Shown here piece after piece: positions 47,216-61,318 of a DNA stretch of 64,000 nucleotides. The translations under genes and the position numbers were made by a program. Under the pieces are notes generated by a model. That model searched no databases and had not been told where the DNA came from. It worked only from the letters and a program-made list of their open reading frames with translations. Position 1 is the stretch's first letter. Every line of letters begins with the position of its first letter. The stretch comes from Pithys albifrons albifrons (lineage: Eukaryota > Chordata > Aves > Passeriformes > Thamnophilidae): NCBI RefSeq assembly GCF_047495875.1, contig NC_092461.1, positions 94,246,431 through 94,310,430 of the forward strand. The letters are read 5' to 3'.

Positions 47216-50200
47216 GATGTAAGAAGTAGCAGCATTAGATACTGTTAATATCTCAATGAGCCTATACACCCTATCACCTACTCATGTTAAGAGAATTATT
47301 TCTCCACTCTTTCATTGAAATTAAAACTACTCATTTTCCTGTTGGATTGTTTTGCTTGGAAATTGCTTTTCAAGTGCCAATCTTTTTCAATGGCAACAGA
47401 TTATTTATTTTTTAAAAGAACAAGTTAAAGGAACTGTTAAAGCTGCTTTGCTACAGTGAAACATAGCAGCCTCGATATATTTGGCCTCACAATTGATAAA
47501 TAAGCCATCTAAACTCAAAAACCTTGAAAATTAAAACAAACTTGCCTTTGGTGCATTTCATTCTAAAATGTTCTCACACACAAAATCTCCAAACTCATAT
47601 GCAATTTATGGAAAACTTTAATAAACAAGATGGAAGGGTGGAAAGTAGAGTGACCCACAAAAAATGTATTATGTAATAATTTCAAAAAGATTTTAAGAGG
47701 AAATATTGAAAAATTCCAAGGATATTAATTATTTTTGAGATTGCTGACAAAGTAATGTCTGTTTATTTTCTTCTGATTCCCTCACAATGCTCAGAGGAAG
47801 ATGACTGCATTTTTTTGAGATGCCTTGCATATACTATGTAACTCATGTTTTAAAATTACAGCTGTTTTTATTTTAGGTGTGATATTTTGACTCAACTAGT
47901 TAAAAGGAAAAAAAAAAGCAGCCAACCAAACCAAACCCCAGAAATACCTCCCAACTGTAAGTAGCTAATTGTAATTCAGATGTAAGAAGAAACTAAACAG
48001 ACTGCACTTCAAGCTGCTTTGGTGATATTTTATCAGTTTGCATTTTGTTACACATCTTCTACAGAAATAGTGTAAACAGCATGAGAGAATGTTGAAAAGA
48101 ATTTTCCTCCTTTTGAATAGCAAGATTTGGATTCTTGAAAATCAACAAAATAGCAAGAGTTGCATTCTTTAAAATCAATATATTTGTTATAACATAATAT
48201 CTCTCTCTCATTTCAAATATCTCTGGGAACTAAACTGAACTCCATAACGAAGCTAGTAGGACCCTCCCTCGAGTTTCAGTAGAGAAATTTGTCTCACAGA
48301 TTTCCAAACAAACTAGTATATTCACTACTCTCAATTTTTTCTATGCAAAACCTGTAACTTCTATGAGTTTGACCTTTTTTTTGTACCATTACGTTAAATT
48401 AGGCATTTCGAAGTTTTTTGAGACATGATAAGAGAAACAGATATTTCTGAATTAAATATCCATATCGTGACATTGCCTAAAATTACAGCATAATTACTCT
48501 GTTTCAGGTCTGATTTCAGTTTCAGACAAGTGCTATCTAGAAAACTGTCCAGCTGTAACCTCAGGGCTTCTCTGCTGGCTGTTGACAGGAGCCAAACCTT
48601 CATTAAAAGCAAAGTGTTTGCAGCAACTGAAGAGTTGTTATTGCTCTGATGAAACAGACTGTTCCTGAGTTGCAGAGCTGAAATCTTGTGCCCACCTCCT
48701 GAGAGGCCACCTGGAAGTTCTGCCAAAAGCCTTGGTTTCCTTTCACTCTGTAAGTCAACTTTCTCAGTACTGCAGTTAATCAAATATAGGGCTACTACAT
48801 CATCTCCAAATCTGGCAGCTGGAAGCACTGGGTCCAGGCAATGCAGGTGGCATCTGGGGGCACTTTCCCTGGAAGCTTCCAGCTCTCTTGAAAACTGTTT
48901 GGGACTTGGAGGAGAGAAAAGTTTCAAACTGGTATTCCCAGAGCCAGATTCCTACATAATACGGGAACAATAAACTGTGCTTCCCTATGATTCCTGTACT
49001 AAGATGAGAAATCAATCTCAGTTAGGGTGTTCTGAGAGAGATGTTAATAAATGAATTAAAGCTTCTAAATTACAGGAAGCTCACTACACAATCCCTTGCA
49101 TTTCCACAGCAGTACCACACATCCTGACAAATTGCTACATACATACTTCAATTTTTTTTTTTTTTTTAAATCATGATGCTTCTGTTAAATGCAAAAATAT
49201 TGCAGCTTTCTGCTTATTGCCATTTCAAGTGTTCATCAACACAGTATTTGGAGCAAGACTTCACCTAAACAAGAACATTATAAAAGACAGCTGTAAACCG
49301 AAATGTTAACTCTAGGCAAGTTACAGTATCATTCTAGACCAATAACAAAACTGAATGTATATTTCTAAGTACACTATAGGTTTTCTGTTGGCATGATGGC
49401 CTCCTTAGTTGAAGATGTGTTACACTATGATCATAATAATGATAAATGTTTGAGGAACAAAGTTACCAACTTGCACTGGGTGAAGAGTTTAATAACAGTG
49501 GCTGCTTTCTGATACCCACTTCCTGGTGATATCAACTTCCTGACTTTTAGAATGAAAATATTTTCTTTTCTTTCCTTAAAAAACCCCAAACCAAATCAAA
49601 ACCAAATGGCAAAAAATAGGGAAAATAGGTTATAAACATTAGTCAGAAAGCGGCTTGTATCAGATGCTTCCATATTATTTTCTAATCTCTTGCTGAGGAG
49701 TGACACTGTGTGATTTTAACTTGTAGTCAGACTTTATAAAACCTGGTCACAGATTTTTAATAAGAGGGCAGCTGAAAAAAAAATCAACCACAAACCTAAA
49801 ATACCAAAAGACAAGAACACAGGGAGGAAATTTCTCAAGAGAAATGTCTCTGGAAAGAAATCTCCCTGAAATTAAGTAGTTTAATAAAATATTTCTAACA
49901 CATTGTGTTTCACATTAAAAACATTATTAAAGTAACAGAACAGTAAACCTAAACATGACTATTTTAAAACACCAAAACAATTGAAAACTATAAACAGAAA
50001 AAAACATTAAAACTTTTGTATAATAAAAATATGTATCTTTATTACTTATATAAGAGGATATTGATGAGGTGGGAATACCATTTTGACCAGTTCTGAATCT
50101 TATATAAAACTGAACATGTAACACAACTGGGATGAGTGTATTTGTTACTGATTACTGATTGCATAAGGTTTTGCCATCACAAAGTCTCTCTGATTCAATA

Positions 50201-53200
50201 CTCATAGATTAAGGAATAGCCACTATTCTTTAAAGCTATTTCTCCACAATGCCACAATAATATCCTGCTAAGGGTCAGACTCACCAAACAGTGGTCACAC
50301 AGCTCAGCTATAGACTTGATAAACTTAGTCTGAATAACGACACCTGCTTTGGGGAGTTTGCCATTTGAATAAGCAAAATTGTACACATTCTCCATTTTGC
50401 TTATCTGCAGTACAGACAGATAGAGAGATCTGCACAAATTCATGCAGTAGGTCAACCCTAGGACTATGGTAAGAATCACAGCATCCTAACTCTTGATGTG
50501 AAGCTTTAACTATGCTACATGTGAAGGATACCTCTTAGCTCTGGCAGGTTTTGCATCAAGCCCTAAGGATTATAGAATGTGGCTGATGACTGTAATTAGT
50601 GTTTATTTTTTGTTGTGTACCAACAGCATGCTAGGAGCAAAAAACAAAATTAAGACAATGACTGCTGTAGAGAGAGGGAAGGGAAAAAAACTAAACATGG
50701 CAGATAAAGAAATGAAAACAATTACAGATCTATTGTGCTGACTTAGAATCCATGTAGTTACAAAAATAATAAAGTTAAATAATAAAGTTGCCCGTAGGCA
50801 ATCTAAAAGGGATTTAATTATTTTTTAATTACCCATCTTGGATGAAAAATCGTTTCCAGAACCAGGAGAATTAAACATTCTTTTGACCCTGACATGAACT
50901 TTATTTTAAAGATTCTTGTTTACATATGTAGCTTTTATGTAGCACAGTTGTGTATTTCTGCTTTGTTTATTAAATGTGTAAGTTTGCATCAGTCACAGTT
51001 TATATTACTTGAGACACATTTGTAAGTACAATATGAAGTAGTGATAAATACAATAAACTGTAACCAACCATTAATTGTGAGCTGTGGTACATGATGTTTA
51101 TAGACTAAAAAAAAAAAAAGTCAGTGTTTGCCCTGTTAGTACTACTGCATTTTCATCTGCTTTACAAATGGAATTTTTTTCACCATAACAAAGTATAAAA
51201 TATAATGAGAAAAAAATCAGATTTGTTTCTTTTCTTTTTCTTGTAGGTAGATAAGCTGATACTATTGCACTGAAAAAAAAAGTTTGTGTAGGAAGCCATT
51301 GCAAAACTGGCTAAAATTTGCACTGATTCATGAAACTCAGAACTATCTAACAACTGTGTCTTGGGTATGTCTGCTTTTAAAGGTAGCCTCTATAAATGCA
51401 GGCTGTAGTATATATTGCTTTGTGTAAGGTCCTGAAGGCAGGTGTCATTTATATTCATAGCTTCCAGATTCAGGTTGCATTTTCCCTTCCTGTAGCTACA
51501 ACATCCTATGTAGAATCCTAATTCTTTGTCCAACAGTAGAAGAGTTTCCACATCTCTGCTCACCTTTGTGTGGATTTCATCCACAATTCTGGCATCATCG
51601 ACTGATCCAAAACTAAGTCATCAGTTCATCAGGGTCATCATCCAAGTTGACATGTTCTCAAGTAAATTTAAAGGTACTTAGTTAGTGTCCTAATGAAGAA
51701 TGTCACCTTAAGCAAGTCACCACAGCCAGCCTTAGACCTCAAGACTCACACAGATCTTTACAAGTTTTCTTTGCAGGAGAAAAAGCCACTAATCTTTAAA
51801 AGAAACATACAGCAGAAATAACATATTAATCCATTAACACAGTCATTTTTCTTTCATGATACATGAATTTAATTTTAAGAAGTGTATAAAATATTCTGAG
51901 CATCTGTAGGTATTCTTAGGTTAATTACCTGAACATCTGCTTTTTTAAACTATTAATAAATTAATGTGTTAGTTGTTTACTTTTAAAATCAATGTTTTAG
52001 AATGGAACATATTAAGAAAAGACTATGAGTAGTTTCTTCTGCTGAGTCCAGTATTTTAGGTATAAAACTTTCTCAGCTTAAAAAAGATGGATGTCTAACA
52101 GTCAAGTATTACAAATTTACAAGAAAATAATTGTTCACAGAAACTCAGTTCTTTTAGAGTCAGTTCAAGAGTAATGATGGCACCTGACCAGAACATGGAA
52201 GATGCAGAGATATAGCAAAAAGCTATGACAAATAATTTTCTGGCTTTTTTTGGAAAAGTTTCATTAATAAAAAATTAAAATAAAATCCCCCTGCTCTTTC
52301 TTATTAGATGTGTACATTTACTTCACTTCTGATCTTATTAAATATGATTAATTTACCTATGCTCAGACTATTGATTCAAGCTAACTTTGTTTCAGGAAGA
52401 CTGAAATATTTTAAAATACCTTCTAGAGGAAGTTTTTAAATTGTCCCTATATCTCATTCAATACAATTATATTACAATATGATAACACAGTTATGTTTAG
52501 TTATAGTGTCTAGCTTCACACAAGAGGAATCTAAAAATTTTAAAGACACATGCCCTGCCTGCAGTAAACACTCTACTGCTAGACAGCTAAATTGCCTGTC
52601 AAATATTCTTCTGAAGCTTTGATAGGCACTTCTATTCTCTGATAGCCATTTTTGCTTTTTACTTCATTAGAAATACCTTAGCAGAACATGAAACTGCTTT
52701 AATGGTCTCTGTCTTTTGCCTCAGAAAACAGTCTGGTATAAAATTAATAGCTTCTACTTTCTGCCGCATTCTGAAAAAAGTTCTATTTGCTCCTTTATTT
52801 GGATGAAAGACCTAAATATATTTTTATTTAAAGCTATCTTTAAAAATATGCATGGAAGGCAGACTTCAAAATTCCTAAAAGCTGTTAAGGCTAAAAATTT
52901 CCTTTCTGCATCCTTTGACTGAAAAGTTATTATCAGCTACATAGAAAATTATAACTAGTTCATGAGATCCAAAGCTGCTACATCTAAAAATAAGATTTAC
53001 AACACTTTTCTAATTGTCCAGCAGCACCTGTCATGGGCCTATTACAGCCTTTTGTCAGAAAAACAGGAAAAAGCATCTTATGAATTTTGAAAAGCAGAAA
53101 GTGTTGGGGTCTGTGCCTTTTTGCTCTGCCTCCTTTGGCCATATGACAGCTGCAAGTGATATAGGAAAGGGAACCATCAATACAAACCAGAAGACTTTTC

Positions 53201-55149
53201 TAAAACTTGTAGTATTTTCAAACAATCTACACAGAGACCTTACTTTGAACTACCTGAAACATTTAATGATCTGAATTTGAAAGAGTATTACCAGCCAGGG
53301 AAGACAGGAAAAATAATACATCCTTCAAAATGTTATGATTTTTTTTCTATATTGTAGTTAATTCACGAATAGCTATTGCAAAAAAAAAAAAGTAGCTAAT
53401 TAGGTATTCTTTAACAATTATTATCATTTCCTAAGAAAGGAATGTACTGTTCATATGTAAATGAGTTTTCCAATTAATGAATAAAGTCAGTCAATCAATC
53501 ACCTGTGCAAATGGAAAAATTATGAGTAAAAGTTTTTTAGACTGTCCTTTGTTCCTTAATTAAAGAAGAAAAGCATAGTTATTAAGATACTACTGCCAAA
53601 ATCTTTCTATTTTATGAAAAATTGCTATAAAAATTAAAATGCAAATAAATATATTCAGAAGAACACAAACGAAAAAATGTTTTAAGTACTGTTTGAAATT
53701 AATAACCTGAAAGATCTTGTGTAGAATGACTATCATTGTGCCTTAAAATACTAAAACAACACAGAATGATCATTACACTGAAACACATACTAATGTTTCT
53801 TTGATCATCTCAACGACAAGTAGATAAGGGAAAAATGCTTGAAATATGAATTTGTGGGAAGGGTGGATATCTTTCTATTAAACTGGTTGGGAAATACAAG
53901 TGTTACAATGTAGCCCAATTTACAATTGATGTGTGATTATAATTCCTCTAGTAATAAGGTTAATAGCATTTTGCTAAAGCATTTCAAGTAGATTTCCAAC
54001 CATTTGAATACTAGAACAATTTGTTCAGAGCTTTAGCGAGTAAATATGTTCTTTAGTAAATGCAGTGGCAGCTTTGTATTATTGTGGCTGCTTTCATTAT
54101 TGTCCATCTCACTGCAGAATGGCTTTTACTTCATTTCTGGAATTAGTCAGAGGTATGAAAAGAGGTTGCTCCTTGGGCTGCAGCTGAACATGACCCATCA
54201 TCCTCTACAATCATACCCAACTATGGCCAAGTTTTAGAAGTCTTTGATTACTTTTCACCTGTAGGAAGGTGAGTGAGAAGCTCATGTTCAACAAAACATG
54301 TAAATTATTTTTCTTTTTAAACACTCAGGAAATGTTAAGAAGCAGAAGTTTATTGTGTACTTACTCAAAGAGATTCTAGAGGCCCTTGAGGAACAGAAAT
54401 CAGAATATTTTGTACTTTGCAGGACTGAAAAGTGTATTTTTCAAATTAGAATGTTGTTAAGTTCGATCTCTTCCTCTTGCATCTAAGGTACTGATGACAG
54501 GAATTCAAGAAATAGAGAATGAAAATGAGGTCAGAATAGTTCTGATACCTTATCTAGCATAATATTTAAGCATGTCAAGGGACATCTGACCTTCTTGCTC
54601 ATGATCAAATTCTCAAATGCCGGTTTAATAAAAAAAAATCACCTTGTGCCCTTAGAATGAACACTATGTTGTTCATTCAAAAGATTTTCTATTAACATTC
54701 AACTTACCATCATTGCATATGATCATTACACAGAAATTAACAAATTACTAAATTATTTTTTCAGATCTGAACAAAGAAGTCATATTTCTGCCTAAGATTG
54801 GCCTAACAGAAATAGTAAGCTTAACAGTCTGAATTAATACCTTGTACATTAGTGTATCTTCTGTGCATGGTGAATCAATCAAGTGCATCTGGGAAACACC
54901 TTATTTTCTGTAACAAATCATGAGCCATAAAAATATACTACCCCTTATACAGGGGTGTGCTTGCAGCACTTCACGTGCTATTTTGCTTATGATAAATATC
55001 CTCAATACACCCAGGATGAGTCCAGTTTCCATATACTCTGCAGCTATGCAGTTTATGCAGAAATCTCATAATTTTATTAAATACTTCTGATAAAGAAAGA
55101 CCTTTCTGGGGAATCTCTAAATACAGGTGACTCTAGATTCAGTGCAATA
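47216..55149. other. Unique-looking AT-rich DNA, no gene confirmed
   Basis: No recognisable exon, RNA gene or transposon. The one item of note is a long minus-strand open frame at 48394-48927, listed separately. Poly-T and poly-A runs lie at 49151-49167 and 51108-51119. Confidence 0.5.
48394..48927 (-). other. Longest open frame in the window (177 codons), coding status doubtful
   Basis: The frame is open for about 186 codons between stops, the longest in the window, and lies in sequence slightly GC-richer than its surroundings. It begins at TTG. The first ATG is at codon 109, so a eukaryotic start would give only about 69 residues. The conceptual product has no recognisable domain, signal peptide or convincing membrane span. 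Upstream there is a weak acceptor-like AG after a T-rich stretch (minus strand, near 48955), which is poor evidence for an exon. A plus-strand frame of 95 codons overlaps it at 48686-48973. It could be a chance frame, a decayed coding exon or part of an unrecognised transposon. Confidence 0.3.
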
Positions 55150-55275
55150 TATCAAAAGCTAACCTGGATTGAGCAGGGGCAAATCATGCCTGACTAATCT
55201 AGTGGCCATCAACAGTGATTGCATTTATCTTTAGACCTCACAGTAAGCACGGTACTATTGTCTAAATGAAATCAA
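55150..55275 (+). mobile_element. CR1 LINE internal (ORF2) fragment
   Basis: The 'gagcaggggcaaatcatgcc', 'tgactaatctagtggcc' and 'cagtgattgcatttatctt' blocks follow the CR1 ORF2 reverse-transcriptase region. Other CR1 copies in this window are 3' ends, so this is a different part of the element. The copy is highly decayed and its ends are not clear. The LTR at 55281 lies immediately downstream and may have been inserted into it. Confidence 0.65.
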
Positions 55276-55280
55276 GGCAC
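55276..55280. repeat. Target-site duplication GGCAC, left copy
   Basis: GGCAC precedes TGTGCTGG and recurs exactly at 55908-55912. Confidence 0.9.
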
Positions 55281-55907
55281 TGTGCTGGTTTAAAGGTGAA
55301 CCAGCAGGGGAAATGAAGTCACCACGAGAGAGATTATAAGTCAGAGCTAAAATTTAATAATAATATTACAATAACAACACTGACACACAAGGGAAATTGC
55401 TTTCAACTCACAAAACTCCAGCAGTATAACCCAGTGTCCTGGGGCACAAACCCAAGGGGGTTTGTTTGCCCTTGTGCTGAGACCCCCTGTGGCTCCCCCA
55501 AGTCCAGAGCAAAAGGAAATGAAAACCTGTTGGTGCAGGCAAGGGCTGTGGTCTGGGCGAGAGTGGGGATCTCCTCCTGTCAAGGTCCTGCTGCTGCTCT
55601 GGATCTAACGAGAAGTTCCCGAGGTCTTCTTACCCACCACTTATGTACCCTCAGGGAGGACCCAGTCCCTCCCCCTGGGCAGGGACTCACACAATGGGTG
55701 ATTAACTCTGGGAGCCAGGGGGTGTTGAACTGTTGATGGCCCATTAGCAGCTCCGCCCCCCTCAGGCTGGGTGGAAGGTGATAATGGCTCCCTGGGCAGC
55801 TGCTGCTACTGGCCCATTGACCTTGGGAAATGAATAGAGGGGGTAGAATACACAGCTTTGATCACCCCCACACAGGGTTAGCTGGTCCCTCCTGCTGAAC
55901 TAGGACA
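55281..55907 (-). mobile_element. Intact solo LTR of the LTR A family, 627 bp, minus strand
   Basis: It begins TGTGCTGGTTTAAAGG and ends GAACTAGGACA on the plus strand, flanked by a perfect GGCAC duplication. Its reverse complement follows the interrupted LTR A (34629-38250, plus strand) from end to end. That direction is taken as sense because a TATA-like ACATAAG follows 'gagggt' in the left half and an AT-rich R/U5-like segment follows in the right half. It lacks an insertion of about 70-80 bp present in LTR A. No internal sequence remains. The open frames at 55347-55583 and 55434-55736 are by-products of its GC-richer composition. Confidence 0.92.
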
Positions 55908-55912
55908 GGCAC
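55908..55912. repeat. Target-site duplication GGCAC, right copy
   Basis: Exact copy of 55276-55280. Confidence 0.9.
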
Positions 55913-57293
55913 ACATCTGCACTCCATGTGAACTCTGCTATTAGAAATCATATGTTCTATTATAAATTATCTGCGGGAATTACTTCTTCTTTCATATAGC
56001 ACAGGATATGCCCTGTAGTCTGAATTAAAAGTATTACAGCACATATTTTGGAAATTGCTATAGCACACTGCTAATTAGCAGTCCCAGCTACAGTCACATT
56101 TTCTTGCATGCATTAGAGTAAGGGCACAACCATTTATGAATTGCAGTGCCCAGGTTTTGTATTCTGGTTACGTATTATGCTATTTATACAAATGTAATAA
56201 TGAAAAAAAAGGTTAATACAAGCAATGAAAAAGAGCTAGAAACAGTATTCATTTGTGATCAGAACTTGATGAGGGCTTATTGGGCATACTAGTTTTAAAA
56301 TATTTTCAGACATAAATTTCTCCCAATACTTAAAAAAGTGAGGAAGTAAATAAATAAATATTAATCAGGTCCAGTATTGCAAGCTATTAATTCTCTTCTC
56401 CGCTTTCTGCTGATTGCTCTGCATCTATTCGATGGACTGCTTTATCACAATCTAGAAACTGAGATTTAGATTTTATTTATATGTCTGCAGGTACCATTTT
56501 TATTAAATTAGCCTTCAGAACATACTTACTTGTACCAGAGATTTACCTTTCATTAGAACAGAACTTCACACAAATTCCAAAATTAAAGTAAGAATGCCCT
56601 TCATGTTCATCAGTACAAGGGAAAATTTGATACTTCTGTCAGAGTAAAAAGGTTTAGAAATAATATAACATACCTGAACCAGATGGGTTTTGATCAAAAC
56701 TGGTTTGATTTTATCCAAAATTTCATTTTATTTCTAACAATTTTTTCTATGTGATAGGTCCTTTTGGAGCATCTAGATGTAGCATTTTGTTAGTGTGTTC
56801 TGACTAAAATGGTGAAAAAAAAGTCCGAAGTCATTTAAGCATAGACAAATTTGTAACCTGTCAGTCTGAAGCACCTTAGTACCCTCATCCTCAATAGGCT
56901 TTGCATAAAAATATATACTTAAGAAGTGTGCTTGAACACTCAAGTTTACAAAGAATAAAATAGAATTAGCTGATTCAGAGGCTGGTATGAGGTTTAGAGA
57001 TGCCTACAATGTTGTTCTTTTACTAAGGTGCTAAAACGTGATTTCTCCTTGGCAGATAAAAGGAGAATAATTTTTATATTTACTTATAATATCATGGAGG
57101 AATTCAGGATTTTTGTTTGCTCTTAGCACTTTTGAAAATACATATACATTACTATTCCAAGTCATAATCCAGTCAACATCGGACAGATAAGCAAGGATGT
57201 TGCATTCTGTAACAGCCAACTACATTATGTCTACTGTTGCACTAATGCGAATTTTTCTACATGAAACAAAAGCAGTGGGGTAGATTTAATTTA

Positions 57294-57330
57294 CCACCCA
57301 CCCCCACCCCCACCCCCCATCCCTCCCCCA
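57294..57330 (-). repeat. C-rich tract with G-quadruplex potential on the minus strand
   Basis: At least six C runs of 3-6 bases are separated by single A, AT or T spacers on the plus strand. The minus strand therefore carries six closely spaced G runs, a strong canonical G-quadruplex pattern, and the plus strand could form an i-motif. Confidence 0.85.
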
Positions 57331-60049
57331 GATTCCTGTGGTGGTGCATCTCATTCCTTACCCTCCCTCCACCTTCTCTCACAATGCTGCCACACCAGCT
57401 TCAGTGAAAGCAAAACACTGGACAAGTAAAACAACATTAGCTGCCACTGGACTCATGAGGCCATGGATGTGATGAAAACTGACCAAAAGGGCATCTTCTA
57501 TAGGATTTGGAATCAAGATCAAAACATCCTTTACTTACAACTTAGTGCTCAGTTTTCATCTAGGCTTTCTTGCCATAATAAATCACACAACATAGACTGT
57601 TTTACCTTTTTGCAATCTATTAATGTCCTTGTGTTTTCTGCATCAGGATATTACGGCAGCATTGAAAGCCTTGGCCGGTAGAAAACAAAAATCTCTTTTT
57701 TTAATCATGCTTGAATTCCTGCAAGTGTAATCTAATATCAACAGCACGTATTTTTATAAGCCTAAATCAGACATGAACTGTAGTACTAAGAACATTTCAC
57801 ATACTCATTTTCTTCACAAGCATAACTTTTTCTTTTGTTTGAGCAATAAGAAAAAACTGAAATTACTTGTACTGGAACTAATATTTTGTTTCTGTGAAAA
57901 AAAATTTTAAAAAAGAGAGAAAGAGAAAAGTAATCTATTTCCTCTATTTGACTGGAGATCTCCTATATGTTTCACTCATTTTACCTTCTTCTCCTGAGCT
58001 CTCCACCTGGATAATTTAAAGCTGGAAATTTTCTACTTTTGCCTCTTAACATTACAAGAATCAGACTTCAAGTTGTCTGGATCTAAAATGATGTTTCAGG
58101 CACCAGGTTAAATAGATGTAACAATGAATCCAATTGTATTTAGTAAGTTATTAGACTGTTTCCTCTACATTATTAACATATGCACACATAAATTATTTTT
58201 ATTTAATGGTCAGCAAAATGAGAAGTTTATAAATCAAGTTTATTACACACTTCTATAGCCTCAAGCTGATGGGCACAAATTAAATTTTATGGTAACTTGT
58301 TCAGGTAGTTAGTTCACAATTAAGATCTTGAAGAATTAGGCCAGTGGTAATAACAATATACGAGAATTTGATCTAATCTTGGGATTTAGCAGCAGTCTGT
58401 GAATGAGTTTCCATGCAACTTATCACCACTGGAAACCAACTTAATATAGTAAAACCAGGTTAGGAGGAAAAATGAGTGATACATCACGTAAATGAAACAT
58501 TTTTCCTTTCTTATTTATTCATGCAGTTTCTAATCCACTGACATTTCAGTTAGAAACTGTTTCACAAAACAGCTAGCAGCCATACAAATACTAAGAATGC
58601 CCTAAACACTCTTGCAGACTTTGAACCCACTTAGACCTAAAGACAATAAATAAATAAATATTTGTTATTTTAGCTGTGATTGTTTTACCATCCAGCATTA
58701 AAATATTCAGATGAATGACTAAAGACAGAAATAGAAAAAAAATTGTCAGAGAAACTGAACAAGTCTGGAATTCAATATGTTTCCTTTTTAACAGAAGGTA
58801 ATGATTTTGGACACCTTACAAGAAAGAAAAGTATTACAATTCTGAGAAGCATAAGAATTATTGATAATAAAGGTACAAATAGAAATGTTCATTTAAAAAT
58901 ATACACAAACCTTGATCTACAATATACTTCCATTATTCTTTCTTCTTAGGTTAACTCACAAATATAGTATTATGAGAAAAAAAAGGCCCTAAATTTAACC
59001 TTGTTCTGGAATTTTTACTTTCCAACTGCAGCACAATTGTGGGTCTCTGATTGACACATTGATTTATTCTCAGCAAGGGTCCTATAATTAATGTGACCTT
59101 TTGATAAGGTGGGAGATATGGGGTGAGACAAGTGCTCTCAGGAGAGCTATTAGCAACTTCTGAGCAATTGCTAATGTTAGAGAGTTATCTTTTTTTAACA
59201 CAGTTTGGAAGATAATTGACAAACCATGATAATGAGTATGTATAGGAAAGGAAGGACAGCATAAAAAAGGTGCAAGAACTGCTAATTACTCAAAGAGAGG
59301 TGAGATTTCACCACTAGATAAACTGTGCTTTTTGGGCTGTGTCCTCAGGAATGCAATTAATAATGCCAATAAAATATAAGAAAGAAACTATAGGTCTACA
59401 TGGGCCAGAAATAAGAAAAAAGAGTGAAAAACTTTATCTTAAGAAGCCTTAAGTCTCTGCTTTTACATAGCATAACAAGTGGCTTTATTTCTTCTCATCA
59501 GATGGTATTTGTACCAAGGGAGTTTTCTCATTTCCCTTCCCATCTGGTTCTGCACACAGTGTTATAATACCAAGATGACAAAGATCCACTAATGTTATTT
59601 GAAGATTAATTCTATAACAGAGAAACTAACCTGTTATTTCATAATCATGATCCAGTAACCCATTCATGAAACCAAAACAAGTATTTACCTTATGACCATT
59701 TTTGAAACAAAAGGGAAAATTAAATTGACCTATCAGTAACAAAAAAAACTATGAAAATCTGTGACTTTGATTCAAAAGGATTAGGTGATAAAAAGAAACT
59801 TGTATACATAATGTATGCATATATACATATTAAAATATGTTTGGTTTAGAGTTGATAGAAGTGTGTACATCTAGAATGGGAATTTTCTCATTACAGATGC
59901 AGAAAGCAGTGTGTTCAGAACACAAAATGGCACAAAACCCTGCAGTTAAATGCAAACAAGAAGAGAAAAGTGTGAGTGGACTCACAGCAAATCTGAAGGA
60001 AACAGTATACTATGACTATAGCTGGCACAAAATTGATCATTAAAATGCA

Positions 60050-60065
60050 AACACACACACACACA
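60050..60065. repeat. Short (CA)n run
   Basis: About eight CA units. Confidence 0.9.
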
Positions 60066-61294
60066 TGCCCCCCACTTTCCATTCTGTATGGACCTCTGAA
60101 TGTTCAGACTGCCTGAGCACTTGTTTTTTCTCATCTGGAAGTTACATTCTAGACTCCAAAGCAAATCATTTGACAAAACTTGTCTTTTTGGCTTAAACAC
60201 ATCATCATAAAATTATGAGACTGAAGGAACAGCATTCAACAATTTTTATTCAACACTAACTTTGCCAGAAATGGTGGGTAGCCAGTAGCAAGTGGCAGTA
60301 GATTGGCTAGACATCAGCAACTCTGGGAAAAGATTCTTTTGAGCAGTAAGTCTTTATGGAGTTACACACAAAGCTTAGCCAAAACAGGATGTAGTGAACA
60401 AAATATAATGTCAGATAATATTTACATCATTAGACAGAATAAAGTTGGTGGCAATTTCAGTACCTGTGAAACAAGAGTGGTTCATAAGAGTCTGTGATTA
60501 ATACTTTCATTTTGAAATGATTTGGCAGACTTCACTGAATTTCTGTCATTTTAGAAAATTAAAATTCAAATCCTTCTCATAATTTAAAAGTAGCTGTACA
60601 AAAACTACTTGCATTTCTCTGTAAGGCATCATTTTACTCTTCAATATTTTAGCTAGGTGTTTTAGAGCTCGTGCATTTGTTTGACCTTACTAACTCCTTT
60701 TGTTTTTACTGAAGTACTTTTTAACATGACAGCCATGGTGTAAATAGGAAGGACAGGGAGGGCAAATGGGAAAAGAGACAGACATAACCATTGTGAAATT
60801 ATTAATTTCTCAAAATCTCAACCAGAGCTTTGCACGATCTTCCATAACAAGAACTTCATAATCTCATTCCCAGCCTCCCTCATCACCTCTGCTCCACCAC
60901 CCAGTCTCCTTCTCTTGATCTCTTATTCAGAGAGTGAGGCTGCATCCATCAACACTAACAGAAAATGGTTGTTACAATTTCAGCCCTATGGAACAGGTAA
61001 GGTATTATCAATTGACTATGGAGGAGTCAGGTTTGCACCCAGAATACTAAGTTAAAGAATGTAATAACAGGCAATACCTTGAGGAGAATAGCTAAGAAAT
61101 CTATCAGGGATGTGAACATCTACTTTTGTGCAAAATCCTAAGGATGATTGATGCTATGTACCTGCATCAGGTAGAAACAGGGGAACATGACAAAATTCCA
61201 AGTAGACTTTTCCACTTTGAGCAGAACATGAAATTGGTCAAGTGACATGGTGCCTCACTGTTCCTTTTAACTGCTAATCATCATTGCATGCTGG

Positions 61295-61318
61295 AGTGCT
61301 GCATCCAAATGCAGCACT
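61295..61318. other. Perfect 10-bp inverted repeat with a 4-base loop
   Basis: AGTGCTGCAT (61295-61304), loop CCAA, ATGCAGCACT (61309-61318). All ten pairs are Watson-Crick, and the stem does not extend further. It is too short for a microRNA precursor. Confidence 0.85.

Noticed and set aside
61295..61318. Hairpin as a microRNA precursor or terminator
   Set aside because: A 10-bp stem with a 4-base loop is too short for a microRNA precursor, and bacterial-type terminators do not apply in this genome.
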